From Sipunculus nudus (taxonomy: Eukaryota; Annelida; Sipuncula; Golfingiida; Sipunculidae): a DNA stretch of 64,000 bases. How positions within the stretch are numbered: position 1 is the first letter of the stretch; each line of letters begins with the position of its first letter. The position numbers and the translations under genes are program-made. Positions 26,547-39,685 of this stretch are shown in pieces. The notes beneath the pieces were generated by a model, which saw only the letters and a list, made by a program, of their open reading frames with translations, had not been told where the DNA came from and did not search any database. The DNA lies in NCBI GenBank assembly GCA_026874595.1, contig CM049314.1, positions 70,258,300-70,322,299 on the forward strand. The letters run 5' to 3'.

Positions 26547-27608
26547 CACTAAGCAAGCTTTTACCTTCCACCATTTTTTTTCATCATTTTCATAAATAAT
26601 ATTTATGTCCTCTAAAATTAAAACCAATAACTTTTTTCAGCTTTTTTCATATCTTTTCAATTTTCTTTTTGTTCTTAATGGTAGATTCCCCTACCAGCAT
26701 ATCATATGGCCACCAAGTGGCATGTCCACTAAGTTCAGGTTTTCTACCTCTGCCCATGCCTGGTGCAATTTTATTTCAACTTGGTTACCAGTGTAAGCAA
26801 TTGGTTTCAGAACAAAATATTGGCAGATACCATAACATTTAAAGTAGAAAAACAATATACTTTATGTTTATTTAACATGCCTGGTATGGGAAAAGTCTCT
26901 TTAATAATTTTTTCATCATTTTCATTTGGTCTGCCTAAATTTACTTAAAAAATATGAACTAATTTTACAAAACTTTATGGATGATTAGTGTAACACTAAA
27001 GAACACTGATTACACAAAGTAAGAGTTGCTATAATAACTTGGGTGACAAAGTCAGCTGAGCTTGAACCGTGCCATCAAAAGCTGAGCTAATAACCATGTG
27101 GTCACTGTGTTAAGGAATGTGGTATCCCAGTACAATATAGCATATGGTTGAACCAAGGCAGGGATACGGCTGATGTTGTTATTCTTATGTTTCACCAGAA
27201 CCTGACAGATTGCCTGTAAATACATACAGGTCCTGATGATCAGAACAGCTGTCATCTTTCATCAAAGGATTCCAGTCTTATCATCATTTCAGGCTTATAT
27301 GACTGTATATACAGTTTACCTGCTAATATATTTAAATTTCCCTTGAAAATTATATTACCAATTGATCCTCATGTTTTTCACAGGACAGGCTTAGTCTTGC
27401 AGTACATATTAGAAGTATGGTTCCAATAAACAGAGAAACCATATCAAGCTGTATGAGTTTTTTCAAATTCTATCATCGGATTTGTGCTCAAACATCTGGA
27501 ACCATCATTGGTAATTATGAAGCTAATTAATTAATACATTATTAATTAATCATGTTCAATAATTATGGATTAAGGGTCTTTAAGGGCCATAATGCCTACT
27601 AGTTATAA

Positions 27609-27690
27609 TCATTACCTTCCCCAGGAAAGTTATGTTTTCACCTGTGTCTCTGTTTGTTTGTCTGTTGCTTTGTATGCTTAAATCCCATTT
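27609..27690 (+). repeat. Dispersed repeat family F, 5' fragment
   Basis: accttccccaggaaagttatg, then ttttcacctgtgtct and a gtttgtttgtctgttg stretch. This is the typical opening of the family. Confidence 0.4.
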
Positions 27691-27849
27691 GCTTTTTCTA
27701 CCGATACAGATAAAGGAGACCAGTAAGACTGACTTGACTTCCATAGGTACCAGTATGTGTAAGTCCTTCTGGATTTTCAGGTTTTTCATATGTACAGGGC
27801 AAGGAAAGATTGATTCAGACGTCATGTAAACTGTAACCAGAGACACAAG

Positions 27850-30800
27850 AGTGAATCTCTTGAGTTACTAATAAACTATTGAGAATGTACCATTTGCTGT
27901 TACAACTGTGGTGGGATCCAACCAGAGACTTTCAATTCTTCAAGCATGTCCAGTACCATTTCCCCAATACCAAATTCTACAAATGGTATTCAATACACTC
28001 TGTGTCCATACTGTGTCAGAAAAATGTAAATAATACTATATTCGATAAGATATTCACTTCTTGTTAGTCACTCTGTTTGCAGTTATAGCTTAAATGCTTA
28101 AAGATTCTTCCTCTAACATTTGCAAAATTGTATGGTAGCTGACATAAGTATTTATAATGCATGTTAACACTGCGTTGGTGTGAATAGTGTATCAATGTAT
28201 TAATGAATTTGGTACTGCAACTACCTCATGATCTGATTTCATCATTGGCAATGGAAAAATGAATGGATACAGGTGAAGTGTGAATGTACAGAACATGGAT
28301 TAGGATCTATTAAACAGAATTCAATACCATTCACTGAAACAAAGAAAGAGTGTGAAGTAAGATTTTTCAAAGGAAAGCTAAAGTCCAATGCAATATTAAT
28401 AGTATTAAGATGCTGATCTTCATCTGTGCATCCAGAAATGAATTAATATCTTGGGAAAAATATGTACTGCACACTGAGAATTAATATGCAAGGGATGTAT
28501 GTAAAAATACAAAAATAACATCATCATTTTTTAAAGTATTTTTTTAAATTACCCACTGACAAATCAGACAAAGGTAATTTGAAACAAAATTCTCTTTGCA
28601 GTTTCTCTGTTATTTGGTGTAGAATTCAACATATTTTCAATTCAAACTTTGTGAAACCTATCACCAAATTAAAAGCTTTTGTCTGAACCATGAACCTGAT
28701 GAATAAAGCCATTTTCTAAATACCAGCCATGCATTATGCATTAAGAAAACTTTGCTTCTGGCATCCCACATTTTCTGCATGCCAAATAAAATTTAAATGT
28801 CAGAACAACATGAAAACCAAAATATCAAAGGAAGACTGAAAGTGGAATTTAAGTGTATAAAAAGATTCTTTAAATGTTAAAGTTAAAATAATAAGTTTTA
28901 TCATACATGCTTTGTGTTACATAATAAGTGTTTTAATGAATATACCCAGGACTGTCTTCATAATATTCAAAGTTTTTATGGGTAGGTGAGACATGTGCAG
29001 GGTGTGTCATTTAGGTTAGAACTTCTTTTCTTTTCATCCAACACTGTAAATTAATTCAGGTCGAGGCACGCAAGAATACAATTCACACCTAGCTACATTT
29101 ATTATATTATTTGTTATTTTGTACTTTCAACCTCAAGATTCAATAACTTCCACTTTTTCATGAACAAAATTGTTATATCACCAAGACACCAAAATTTTCC
29201 TTTTGACCCTAGCAATGCTTTCCATTCTGATATATCTGTACCGGCTGACCTTAAAGTTCTTCTTGCAAGGCCTGCTGATTACAGCGGAAAGTGGCCTCCG
29301 TGCTCTTGACTGGAATGTAAACATATGGTCGGAGCAAGTCAAGGCCCTTTGAGTAAGTCTATAACTATGTTCTAAAGCTCAGTCACCTCTAGTTATGCAA
29401 GGTCTTGCAATATTCCCTGACAGTCAGCCAGTGAAAGCACTAAATGAACACATTCAATAAGATCGATGATTTTAATACACTCGTCATAAACGTCAGGACG
29501 ACATAGTGCCAGAACCCGTTAATTTAAAAGCTACATAGCCATGGGGTCCTCCCAAGGCTTTCAATATAGATGTGTCTCTGACAACAGTATGATCAGCGGA
29601 GTATTAGTCTGAGGAGTTGTGATTGAACGATATGTAATTTTGTTCCTTTTTAAGCCAGGCCACCAAGGATAGGGTTTCTGGACTAAGCCAAAGGTTGCTA
29701 GAACTAGAAAGCACCTGCAAACCACATACCTCCACCAAGGCCTTCATGTACAACTAGATGTGCCCAAAGCCAAACCATTCCCATTTGCCAATTTACCAAT
29801 GCTCCATTCTCATTGAAATTGACATTCATAAAAATTGACAGGAAACACATGGAGCAACAGTGGGCCACATAGCAGACCACTTGCAAATTACAGACAGCTT
29901 GAACCTCCTCAAGCATATCACCTTGTATCAAAGTTCTTATTTGCAGAAACAAATTATTCCAAATAATAAAGGGGAAAACTGACAAAAAAATTAACTGGAA
30001 GTGAATCACTTTAAATGGTTCAGTAGATTCTCAAGTGACTCAATTTCTTCAAACATCTTACTCACTTCTGAGGATTAAGGATACAACTAAACAAGAATGC
30101 CTGGGAATGTGTAATTTAACTTGGCCAAAACATAAAAGTCTGAAACAAATAAAATCTGAATGTTTCAGTGAGACAGTTTCATATTTATTTCATCTGCCTT
30201 ATTCTAGAGCTTATAAAGAAAACAAAACAGAAAGGAGACTGTATTATTATGGAAAAGGGATTTTCTTAATGAAACTTCCAGGCCATGTAGTGACGATCTT
30301 CTATAGAGTTATAATGAAAATCCACCAGGGACCATTCTGTAAATCTGTTCTCCTTTTGAAAGACTAAACATTATGAACCAATGGGGATTTTCAAGGATGA
30401 AAAGATCCCGGGGTAAGCCTTTAATAACTACCTTCACAGGATCAGAGACAATTAACAGTCTGTACCTATCTGATGCTTAATGACTTGTGCTAGTCATATG
30501 AACTGCAGACAGAGGATACAGCCAGTCAATTAGCGCTGGCTGACCATAGAGTCCTTGCCATCGCAAAGACTAGCATCAAATTCAATTAAAGTGATTAAAA
30601 AGTCACCTTGCACATATTGTGCACCTAATACATGTGCACTTTCATGTGTTTATTTAACACAACAGTTACTGCCACCAAGGAGGACATGTTTCTCCCATGT
30701 TTATTTGTTTATCTGTTAGCAGAATGTAAAAAAATATATGTACATGTATATATTTTATATCCTGCACCTGAACACATATCATATGAATTATCAAACATTT

Positions 30801-31190
30801 TAAAGGTATACAAATGAGTAAAACTATATGTTACTTTCTGTTCTTAAGTTGAATTTCAGACTAATGAATGTTCACATTAAAAAATACAGACATCTGAAGT
30901 TTTGTTGTATTTTATAATGAATGAGTCAACAGATTTTCAATTTGATACATTTGTACTCTCAAAGACTGATATAAGTGGTCATGACTTTTTCTTTTGGCAA
31001 TTAATATGCAAATCTATGCTTTAATAATTCATACACAACATTTCAATAAACTGACATATTGGCTTTTGGGCATTAAATTTCCAAGCCTCACCACCCTAAG
31101 AAGGATCATATAACATATGGATGTTGCATAGTTTAGGCTAATACCAGCATAAAAAGGGCCCTTCCACAAAAAGTAGCTGAAGACTAGCTG
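27850..31190. other. No gene seen
   Basis: AT-rich unique DNA with only a fragment of repeat family F at 30664. Open frames at 29704-30009 and 30035-30367 have no recognisable motif, and no splice or promoter support. Confidence 0.5.
30664..30740 (+). repeat. Dispersed repeat family F, 5' fragment
   Basis: tactgccaccaaggaggaca, then tgtttctccc, atttgtttatctgttagcag and aatg. Diverged opening segment of the family. Confidence 0.4.
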
Positions 31191-31199
31191 GAAGAGGGT

Positions 31200-31309
31200 A
31201 GAGTAGTTAATCCCCCATCCTCACAGAAAACGCAGTGGAGTGAAATTCACCCTTAGAGTAGTTAATCCCCCATCCTCACAGAAAACGCAGTGGAGTGAAT
31301 TTCACCCTG
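31200..31309 (+). repeat. 55-bp tandem duplication, two copies
   Basis: agagtagttaatcccccatc...gtggagtgaa(a/t)ttcaccct occurs twice in direct contact with a single mismatch, so the duplication is recent. Confidence 0.9.
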
Positions 31310-32237
31310 TGCCCACTGCTGATTCATGTCAATTATCACTTAGCTTAATCAACGTTGGGGCAGCCTGACTCACTAACTGTATCAATTCTTGTCTCCGGTT
31401 GCTGCACCAGCACAGGAAACTTATTTAATTCTATTTGCATCTTCGATCTGTTTCAAAAGCACTGAGTTACCAAGCTTCCTGGAGTGTTACTCCCATGAAC
31501 ATGAGACTGAAACGTAACAATGTGCCCAACACCACCAACCTTGACATGTCACTATGTTTTTATATATATGCGATGGAATGTCTAATTTATTGCGATACCC
31601 GATCTCTCAACGAAAACAGAAAGGCTGTGTTTGCACTTCAGCGAACCCCATAAGTTCCGCTGCCCTTCCCTATTGTCACAATCGTTGGCCTACTTGGTGC
31701 CTAGGCCATCGTGGCAGTTTTCTCACGCTTTCACTACAGTGGTTATATTATATCAGCGATACTATTTCTTATTTCATGCAAGACGTTAACATCTCCTCTG
31801 CAGCAGGTAACAATGTTAGACAAAAATATTGTCTTGGTGGATCTGTGCTCTATCAATCAAGATAGACAGCTGCTGACAAACATACTGATAAATGTCATAC
31901 TGCAGGAATCTTTCTTGCACATGACTGATTCTTAGAGAGCAAGTACCTTTTATAAATAAAGATGGGTATTGTGAGCCAGTTCACAATACAATATGTATTA
32001 CTGTGCATATTAAAGATACAATACATATTGTGATACACTGGATGTTCTAAGAGTTCTAATAAACTTGTGTCAAACATCATTGTCACATCAAAGATATGAA
32101 AACATGGATGTAAAAAAATAAAGATATTATATAAACAGAATATACTAGACAAATACACTGTATTTCACTACAGTTACAAGGTATTCTGGTAACCAATGGT
32201 TACAGGCCTATGATGAGTATAAGCATTTAGTACCATG

Positions 32238-32739
32238 CAGTGATACATGACTGTCCGGACACGAGTCCACTTTTTTAAGGACTGACACTTGGACTTGAGG
32301 GTGCTGGACTCGACTCCTACTCAGAGATAAGGACTTAAGAAATCAGTCTGAGGTGTCCATCCCAGAGTCCAGAAAAAAAGAAAACTCTGTCACATATTAT
32401 ATGAAGACTGAGCACATGGGTGATCTGCTCACATAATATTACACAAAATAAGACTACATAAAGTCTTAGCTCTGCATCAGGGGCTATATATAATTAAACA
32501 TTTAAGTAAATGGCACCTGTAAACTTACATATAGTTTACATGATTATCTCAAATATCCTCTTTAAATTTCTTTAAAATTTATACTGGATTCAGACTTGGA
32601 CTTGAATTTCAAATGAGTTGGACTGAAAGGTGGACCTGGACTGGAACCTCAAGGACTTGGATTTGGACTTGAGTTGCCTGGACTCAGACTTGCGCTCAGA
32701 CTTGCATGGTGTGGATTCCACTACTGGTACATATCACTG
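32238..32739. mobile_element. Non-autonomous hAT-like element, 502 bp, with perfect 8-bp TSD
   Basis: GTACCATG occurs at 32230-32237 and again at 32740-32747, immediately outside the ends CAGTGATACATGA... and ...TATCACTG. The inverted ends extend imperfectly inward (ACTGTCCGGA / GTGGATTCCAC). The interior is dominated by short repeats of (g)gacttgga and gactcagactt. An 8-bp duplication with CAGNG ends is characteristic of the hAT superfamily. No transposase is present. Confidence 0.8.
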
Positions 32740-32749
32740 GTACCATGAG

Positions 32750-35030
32750 ACGAGAGAGGCTTATAAAACAGCAGAAAAGAATTTAACATCAACTTTATTT
32801 TGTTCTCTGTTTGACACAATATAAATATTTTCTTAATACTTTCATGATTAATGCACAGCAAATTTTAGTGTCTTAGGTATTTTCAATTGACACTTGTGTC
32901 TGAGTATTAATACAAATATCATCCGAGCAGGAATTATTGTGATATATATTGATGAATCAATGAATTGTACCAGCTCTGAGTATTAATAAATTAACAGTCT
33001 CATATAAAGGCATTCTTAGCAAAACACACATGACAGATCTCTCTGGTTTTGTGCTGAAAATAGTTACTTGTACAAGTGATATGAATCATACATCATTTAA
33101 AACATAACAGGTTTTATGTAACTTGAACCATATATGTATAGCCATGTTCACTTAACCAATGAAACCCAAGACTTCCTGTTATTTTGTTGGTAACAAGATT
33201 CGTGGTGATGTTATCAGATGCTGTGTTAAATTTGGAGATCTCTCCACTCATACCAAGTACAGATTTAACAGTAGTAATGTATCCACGTCTGCTAGCCCTG
33301 TCACTTGAGCTGCAGTCTTTCCCCCATCTGGACGTTATATGATATTTTACGAATACTGCGTAGATCAGAGAAGCTCAAGCAATTACTGGGATGCTGCCAT
33401 TTTGAAACATAGGTCAACAAGTGTAAACTGGGATGACAAACAAATTGTTGTCTCTGCAGACTGGGTTGCATTATTGATGGTGAATGCTTCCCATATCAGA
33501 GGATGTGATCATGTTTTAAAATTACCTGCCTGTGAATTTATGTCACAGCACTGCTCAACAGTATTCAACCCATCTATCAAGGGTGTACACATACGTTACT
33601 TTTTACATATTCTATAAGAACTTGTGTCTGAGTAGGCTCCATCAGTCCAATATAGATCTATGTATTCAGAGCTATAGTTGACCCTGAATTAAACATTAAT
33701 TGTGTTCATGACATATTTATATAGTCATAAGAAAAGCACAGGGCTCTTAGGATACACTGATCAAAACAAATTCAGATACACTATATCAGCACTGTAATGC
33801 CTCTGTATAAATATGTCAACAATATTTAAACAATTTACCTACATAATATTTTATAAGGCAATAAACACCAGTGTCATTGGTACCTGAGACTGACCATCCA
33901 TGGTCTTGCAACCAAGTTGTTGTACACAGCCAGTGTCTTAATATTAGGCTTCCAGTGAGGACTTTCCCAAATATATTCAATACATGAATGTTCAAACAGA
34001 TATGTGTAAATTCCATCTCTGTGGTATCTGCTGTGATTTCCTGCACCCTGCATAACCTGGATGTCAGTCACAAAATCTGTAGGAGACTTGATTACAAGTA
34101 TTTAGTCAGAAATGCAACAAAAATAACAAATATACAAGGAGATATATTAATATGCTGACTAAATAATTATAAAGGAATCTTTTTCAAAATATGGTGTTGT
34201 TAGAAAGTATACTAATTGCTGTGACAGAGTATTTGGTGGCTTTGATGCATCACAAATGATAAAAGTATTTGTTAACTTATCTAGATTTTCAGTCAGATTT
34301 TTATATCACAAGGTCTGCCAATCTGACGACTTAGTGGACTCTCTTGGGTTAGAGGTGCAAAAAAATGCTTTTAAAAGAAAGTTTTGTCTCAGGAAGCGTA
34401 CACATGAATATGCAAATGTAGAACACAATTCAAGATATAGAGCACTACAGTAGACCGCTGAAAGCTAAAGTGGTCATGTTAAATATTTGCAAAGTCTTAG
34501 TAGAACAGAGCAGCACTTATTGTGTGCCTTATCTTGGTTTATTACCCAGTGATGATGGTGTTTTTTGGGAGGTTTACTTTCATTGCATGGCAAGCTACAA
34601 CACACAAAATAAAACCTTACCAAATATTGTGTTACAGTGTTTATGACATAGTTATCATGACAGGGGTGTGTTACAAATTTTATTTGTGAACACATAAAGC
34701 TCACCTCATGGTGATAGTGTCTAATGTTTGTTTGACTGAAATGCTACAGTCTGCAAAATATCATATTAAACTATGATATTATGGCTGATCTCTTAGTTTC
34801 TCTACTCAAGAGATTATAAGTGTCCAAATTTGGGACTTAATAAGGACTATTCACAATATAGAAACAAGGGTGCATGATTGAAAAATATATTGCCATCACT
34901 TCTGTCTACATATGCACACTTATCTTGACAGATTTTTAAAAGAATTTGTCCATGGCAGCTTGGCCATTTGATGGCACTTTATTGGGAAATGTTATTATAT
35001 TTAATACAATGCTTTGAAATATCTGCAGAT
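32750..35030. other. No gene seen
   Basis: AT-rich. The 92-codon frame at 33339-33617 shows no domain. Nothing repeated. Confidence 0.5.
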
Positions 35031-35031
35031 T

Positions 35032-35324
35032 TAAGGCCAAAATTTAAAAGGTATGGTTCTCAGGCACCGCCTGCATCAATTTTAACCCCCCCCCCCCCCC
35101 ATCAAAAATTTTTATTTTGATTTTTATCTTTCAAGAAGATAAATGTTACAATTTATGTAGTGCTTTTACCTGTTTAGCAAACAAATTTGTTATTTTCATG
35201 CTTTTCCCTGATCATATGACATTTTTATCAAACATACAAAAAGGTAAAAAAAAATACCACCCACCCGAACTGATTTCAGAAAAAAGTGCCTGAGAACCTT
35301 ACCTTTTTATTTTTTTTGGCCTAA
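35032..35324. mobile_element. MITE family A, copy 3
   Basis: Starts taaggccaaaatttaaaagg and ends gagaaccttacctttttat then ttggcctaa. A 15-bp C homopolymer (35086-35100) replaces the ccccctg of the other copies, so the tract has expanded here. Confidence 0.75.
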
Positions 35325-35646
35325 TAATGAATAATTTGCTAACAGTGGTTTGCCAATTAATTGATTATATCAATACTTGGTCGTTTTCTCTTATTTAATA
35401 ATCAATTTAATTGGTTGCATCTTTGATGATTGATCACAAGTGATTATTTATGCACATGCCGATAAATTATCCAGAGAAAATCTAATCCTGTGAGAAATAT
35501 GAGACATACATGACACAAACTAGCGAGCATCATTAAAACTTAATTTTGTATAGTGAACAACTGTCAACAGCCTGACCATTACATTAGCCATTGCCAAAAC
35601 ACACTGGACTATTTCCATGACACTTTACTGAGAGGGCAGTTATGCA

Positions 35647-35810
35647 ATAGCAGATCCAGGGGGGGTCCAGGTGGTCTGGATCCCCCCCCCCCCACCATTT
35701 GGAGCTGAAACAATCTTTTTTTAAGGTTTTAAACTAATTTTTGCGACCTCGACCCGCTCCTTTTTAGACCAGAGGACTTTTTTTCCTGGATCCACCCCTC
35801 CTTTAAAAAA
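35647..35810. mobile_element. Probable hAT-type MITE fragment with GGATCC ends
   Basis: agcagatccaggggggg and the inverted cctggatccacccctcc at about 35788-35804 resemble the ends of the CAGGGGCAGAT insertion at 26247. It contains a second ggtctggatccc segment and a 12-bp C run. Boundaries are approximate and no duplication was found. Confidence 0.4.
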
Positions 35811-36509
35811 CTCATTTGAACTTTGAAATTTTGTCGTACACATCATAAACAAAGGAGCCGATCTAAGGGTTGTATTGATTTGGCATGCGTATGTGCTCTA
35901 ACAAGTACCCTCTTATTTCTTCATGGACTTGTACATTACGCTGACACAGTACCGGTATGTTTCAGATTGACAAGCACCTGTTATTGAACAAGTACACACA
36001 GACCTTGTCCTATGTTTATTTTATCTGGAGGTTATTACTTGTCAGGTCTTATTGAAGATTGACAGAAGCACAAAGCAATACCTGTTCATACTATGACAGG
36101 AATATCTAAAATCAATACTGTTGCTATTTTTAGAATATCTTTAAATAAGTATCATTTACAATGACTGCTCATTGTTAAGGTTTATAGCCATTAGCTCAAC
36201 CAAGAATCTGAAAGTACTGATATATTTTATTGACTTACCTGACAAGAAAAAGAATTTTAATAGTGACCTTTGCTCCACCAGGCTCAGCTGGGTGTTTAAA
36301 TTGGTATTTGTATGTGTCCTTGCATATTGTAAATGCCACCTTTCACATGTTTGATGCAACCAGTAACAAAACTGTTTCATGGATGGGGTGAGACAGAGCA
36401 CTGTTAGGAAGATGGTTCCATCATTCAGAGTTCACAGGTTACACCCAACACCTAAGGGTTTTAACAGGGTAAAACTTGTGATGGGTAAAACAGGTTTAAC
36501 CAAGGATTC

Positions 36510-36849
36510 TAGGGCTGAAAGGAGTACTCGAGTCCGGGTAATACTTACCGAGTACTCGATTCCAAAATTTGGACTCGAGTACTCGTTATGTACCTGCATA
36601 TCTAAATATTACTGCAAATTTACTGGCAGTCTTGGCCTATTTATTCATTATCGAAGTAATAATCATACTGTACAGTTTAATTCGAAGAGTCTTACATTTA
36701 TGAGTTATATGCTTTCGAATGGAGTTTTCCACGGTAAACAGATGTCAGTTTAACTTTACAGCGTTGCCATAGTAACGAGTACTCGAGTCCGAGTCGGGTA
36801 TTGCCTATCGGGTACTCGAGTCCAAAATTTTGTACCCGTTTCAGCCCTA
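36510..36849. mobile_element. hAT-like MITE, 340 bp, TAGGGCTGAAA ends, 8-bp TSD
   Basis: Ends TAGGGCTGAAA (36510) and TTTCAGCCCTA (36849). The flanks AAGGATTC (36502-36509) and CAGGATTC (36850-36857) match at 7 of 8 bases. Inverted arms of roughly 80 bp contain multiple ACTCGAGT palindromes and a shared CCAAAATTTGGACTCGAGTA-like core. The plus-strand open frame spanning the left arm is not a gene. Confidence 0.8.
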
Positions 36850-36859
36850 CAGGATTCCT

Positions 36860-39677
36860 GGGTTTTTACTCCTAATTAGAATGATGTGCTCTGCAAAGAC
36901 AAACCTGAGTTAAAATGTAAGCAGTAAATAGCTTCTTTTAGATAGTGATGACCTGGCCAAGGCCATATGGTTTGCTAATAATATCCACAAAATTTGTGTA
37001 CATGACACCTACTGATCAACGAGAAAGATATTAAGCTTAAGTCCTGCCAAAAAAAAGGCAAATAAACATGGGTAAAAGCTTGGGTTATAAGATGGCCAAA
37101 ACCCTGGGGAAAAACTTATAACCCAGGTCTTACCCACTAGGTTTGGTAAATAAGGTTTTACCCTGGTCAAATGCAAACCATGTAGTGAGGTCCAAATTCA
37201 AATATGTTTCTTTCCAACCACAATGACATTCAAAACACCAATCCTAATGAAACTGGACTGCATATCAAATATTTATTTTTGTAGTAATCACTTACTCTTT
37301 CTAATCAGATCAGACAGAGATCTACAGATAACAATTCTGAGACTGATGACACTGGGATGACCAGCACAGAGAAAAACATGCTCCAATCTGTGTTTGATCT
37401 GTTATCCTCTCTACCAGATTATTAAATCAGAATCTTAAATTAAAGTATTTGTGGCTTAAGCCTAGCTCTGATAATGTAATGATAGAACATCAAATAATAT
37501 GTTTCATTATTAATTATTTAATCATTTTTATCAAGCTTTAAATATTGATATTTTACCCAGTGAAAGGCCAATGGCAGATTAAAATGTTATTGGTCAGTTG
37601 GTGCAACACAATCTGATCAAGTGATCATCCATCTTGTAGTGACATAATTGATTATAAAATGTGGCATATAAGACTATCATATTTTGGTGATAAGGAAAAG
37701 GATGCTTTCATTTGATTTGAATGAGAATTTACTAATAACCTCATACCCAAGATTACATCACAAAAATTAATACAGGCTAGAGATTTATTAAATATGTACA
37801 TGTTAATATAACTTTGCAAACATGTGGGCCTTTATATATATATATTTTAGATGAGACCATAATCAAATGATTTGGTCAGAAATGTCAAACTTTTAAATAA
37901 CATAATTCTGATTATAAGTCAGTAGATGTCATGAAAGTGATTTTTTATAAATGACCAATCATGATATTACAACCTATTCCCAACACTAATATCACCTATA
38001 ATAGATTATCTCCAGATAGAGTGCGAGCCAAAAGTGATGTTGACATTTTGAAAATGATTGGCAGATGACACCAGGACCCACAAGAAATAAATAATGGATG
38101 AATTTTTTCAACTCTCTCTCAGGCCATACCTTTAAAGGTGGTAAATTGTTCAGGAAGATAATACAGAACAGGTATCCATCCCATAGTACACAGCTGCAGA
38201 ATCTGCAACATATGGTTTAGTGACTAAGCATCAGGTGATTGCCCAGTATGAAGACAATAAACTTTCATCTGGCCCACTGCCACAGGGTAAGGACAATCAA
38301 CTGTACCAGCAACCAGCAGTCTTCTGCTTGAAGTATTGTGCTGTCTGCTAAATGATATCAGGTGCCCCAGGGTGCAATTTCATCTCAGGGGAAGTACTCC
38401 ACTTGGCATATCAAATGACCCATTAATACAGTTTTTGTATCAGTTTTGAATTCCAACAGACTGTTATTAGTTCCAATTTGCATATCATCAGACATCTGTC
38501 AAATGCTGGCAAATCTATAATTTCTGGCTCCACAAATTTGCCAAAGTAATAATGATGTAATAACTATTATTTTTATTTAACAGTTTAAAACATATACCTC
38601 CTTTGGATAAAATTAATTTTATTTCTGACTTTGGATTTAAATTTCAAACCTTATGTTCCATGATTCAATCCATTTCCGCACCCATAAAACCATTAATTTT
38701 ATGCTTAAATAATTGTCAGATGCTATTTTTTCCAAATATCCAGTGGTTTTAGACTCCAACAAATTTGCAGGGAATTCAGCTTATTACTTTGTTGTACACT
38801 GGACATTCAAACGAAAGAAAAATTGGAGAATCCGGGATGCTCAGGTCAAATTTTTGGAGAGTCACTTGGGATTTTTCACTCCAAGGGAGGGGGTCTGACT
38901 TAAATTTTGAAGCGACAAGTAAAATTGAATAAATCATATTTTATGATAATGATTACATATGGTGTGTTCAGATGATTGTCTCATAATTAATGAAATGTAA
39001 AGGTCAGTTGTCAGCCCAGTGTTTGCACAGCTGACTGGTTAGAGGTGGTCTATATAGTCAGTGACTACTACAAGCTTTCCTCCTCTTGGTCTAACAGCCA
39101 GTGTGCATCCAATCAGATGCTTGGACCCCCAGAAGTAGGCGTCAAAAAGAGATTTCAAGCATCACAGGATGCTTAACCCTGTGTTCCTAAAAGTCACATG
39201 GACATGAGCTCATATACTTCTGATCTGTTAATAAATCAATCATTGTACCTGAATGGAGAACAACTGAATAAGCAGTCATGAATGTGGAACACTGGAACAT
39301 TCAGGAAAATATTTTTTGTACCATATCTTTGCGGGATGTATTGGGACTATGGATTAATCCTCATTTCAAGGGTGCTGGAAAATGTGATCCTACACAACCA
39401 CAACATAGATATCTTTGTATTAAATCTGCATATTTTCTTATTTAACTTCAAAAGGCCTATCTTACCAAAGATGATTACTTTTTATAAATACTTAAACTGG
39501 CTTTCTCATCCAAGGTCTTTTATGAGCACAGACCATGTCATATAGAAAATATCCTGGAAGTCTTACATATATATATATATATACTAGTCTGGAATCTAAT
39601 GTTAATGATGATGCAATATTGTAAACAAGACATAAATGCTACCTATCACACTATTTAAACTATTAATATATATCTTA
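36860..39677. other. No gene seen; short gggtaaaac/gttttaccc repeats at the left
   Basis: 36.43-36.50 and 37.07-37.18 kb carry inverted gggtaaaac-type motifs on either side of the hAT-like MITE, suggesting that it inserted into an older repeat. The rest is unique and AT-rich. Confidence 0.4.
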
Positions 39678-39685
39678 AAGGTGCC

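Noticed and set aside
36379-36753. 124-codon plus-strand frame
   Set aside because: It spans the left arm of the hAT-like MITE at 36510, so it is a transposon-derived frame.
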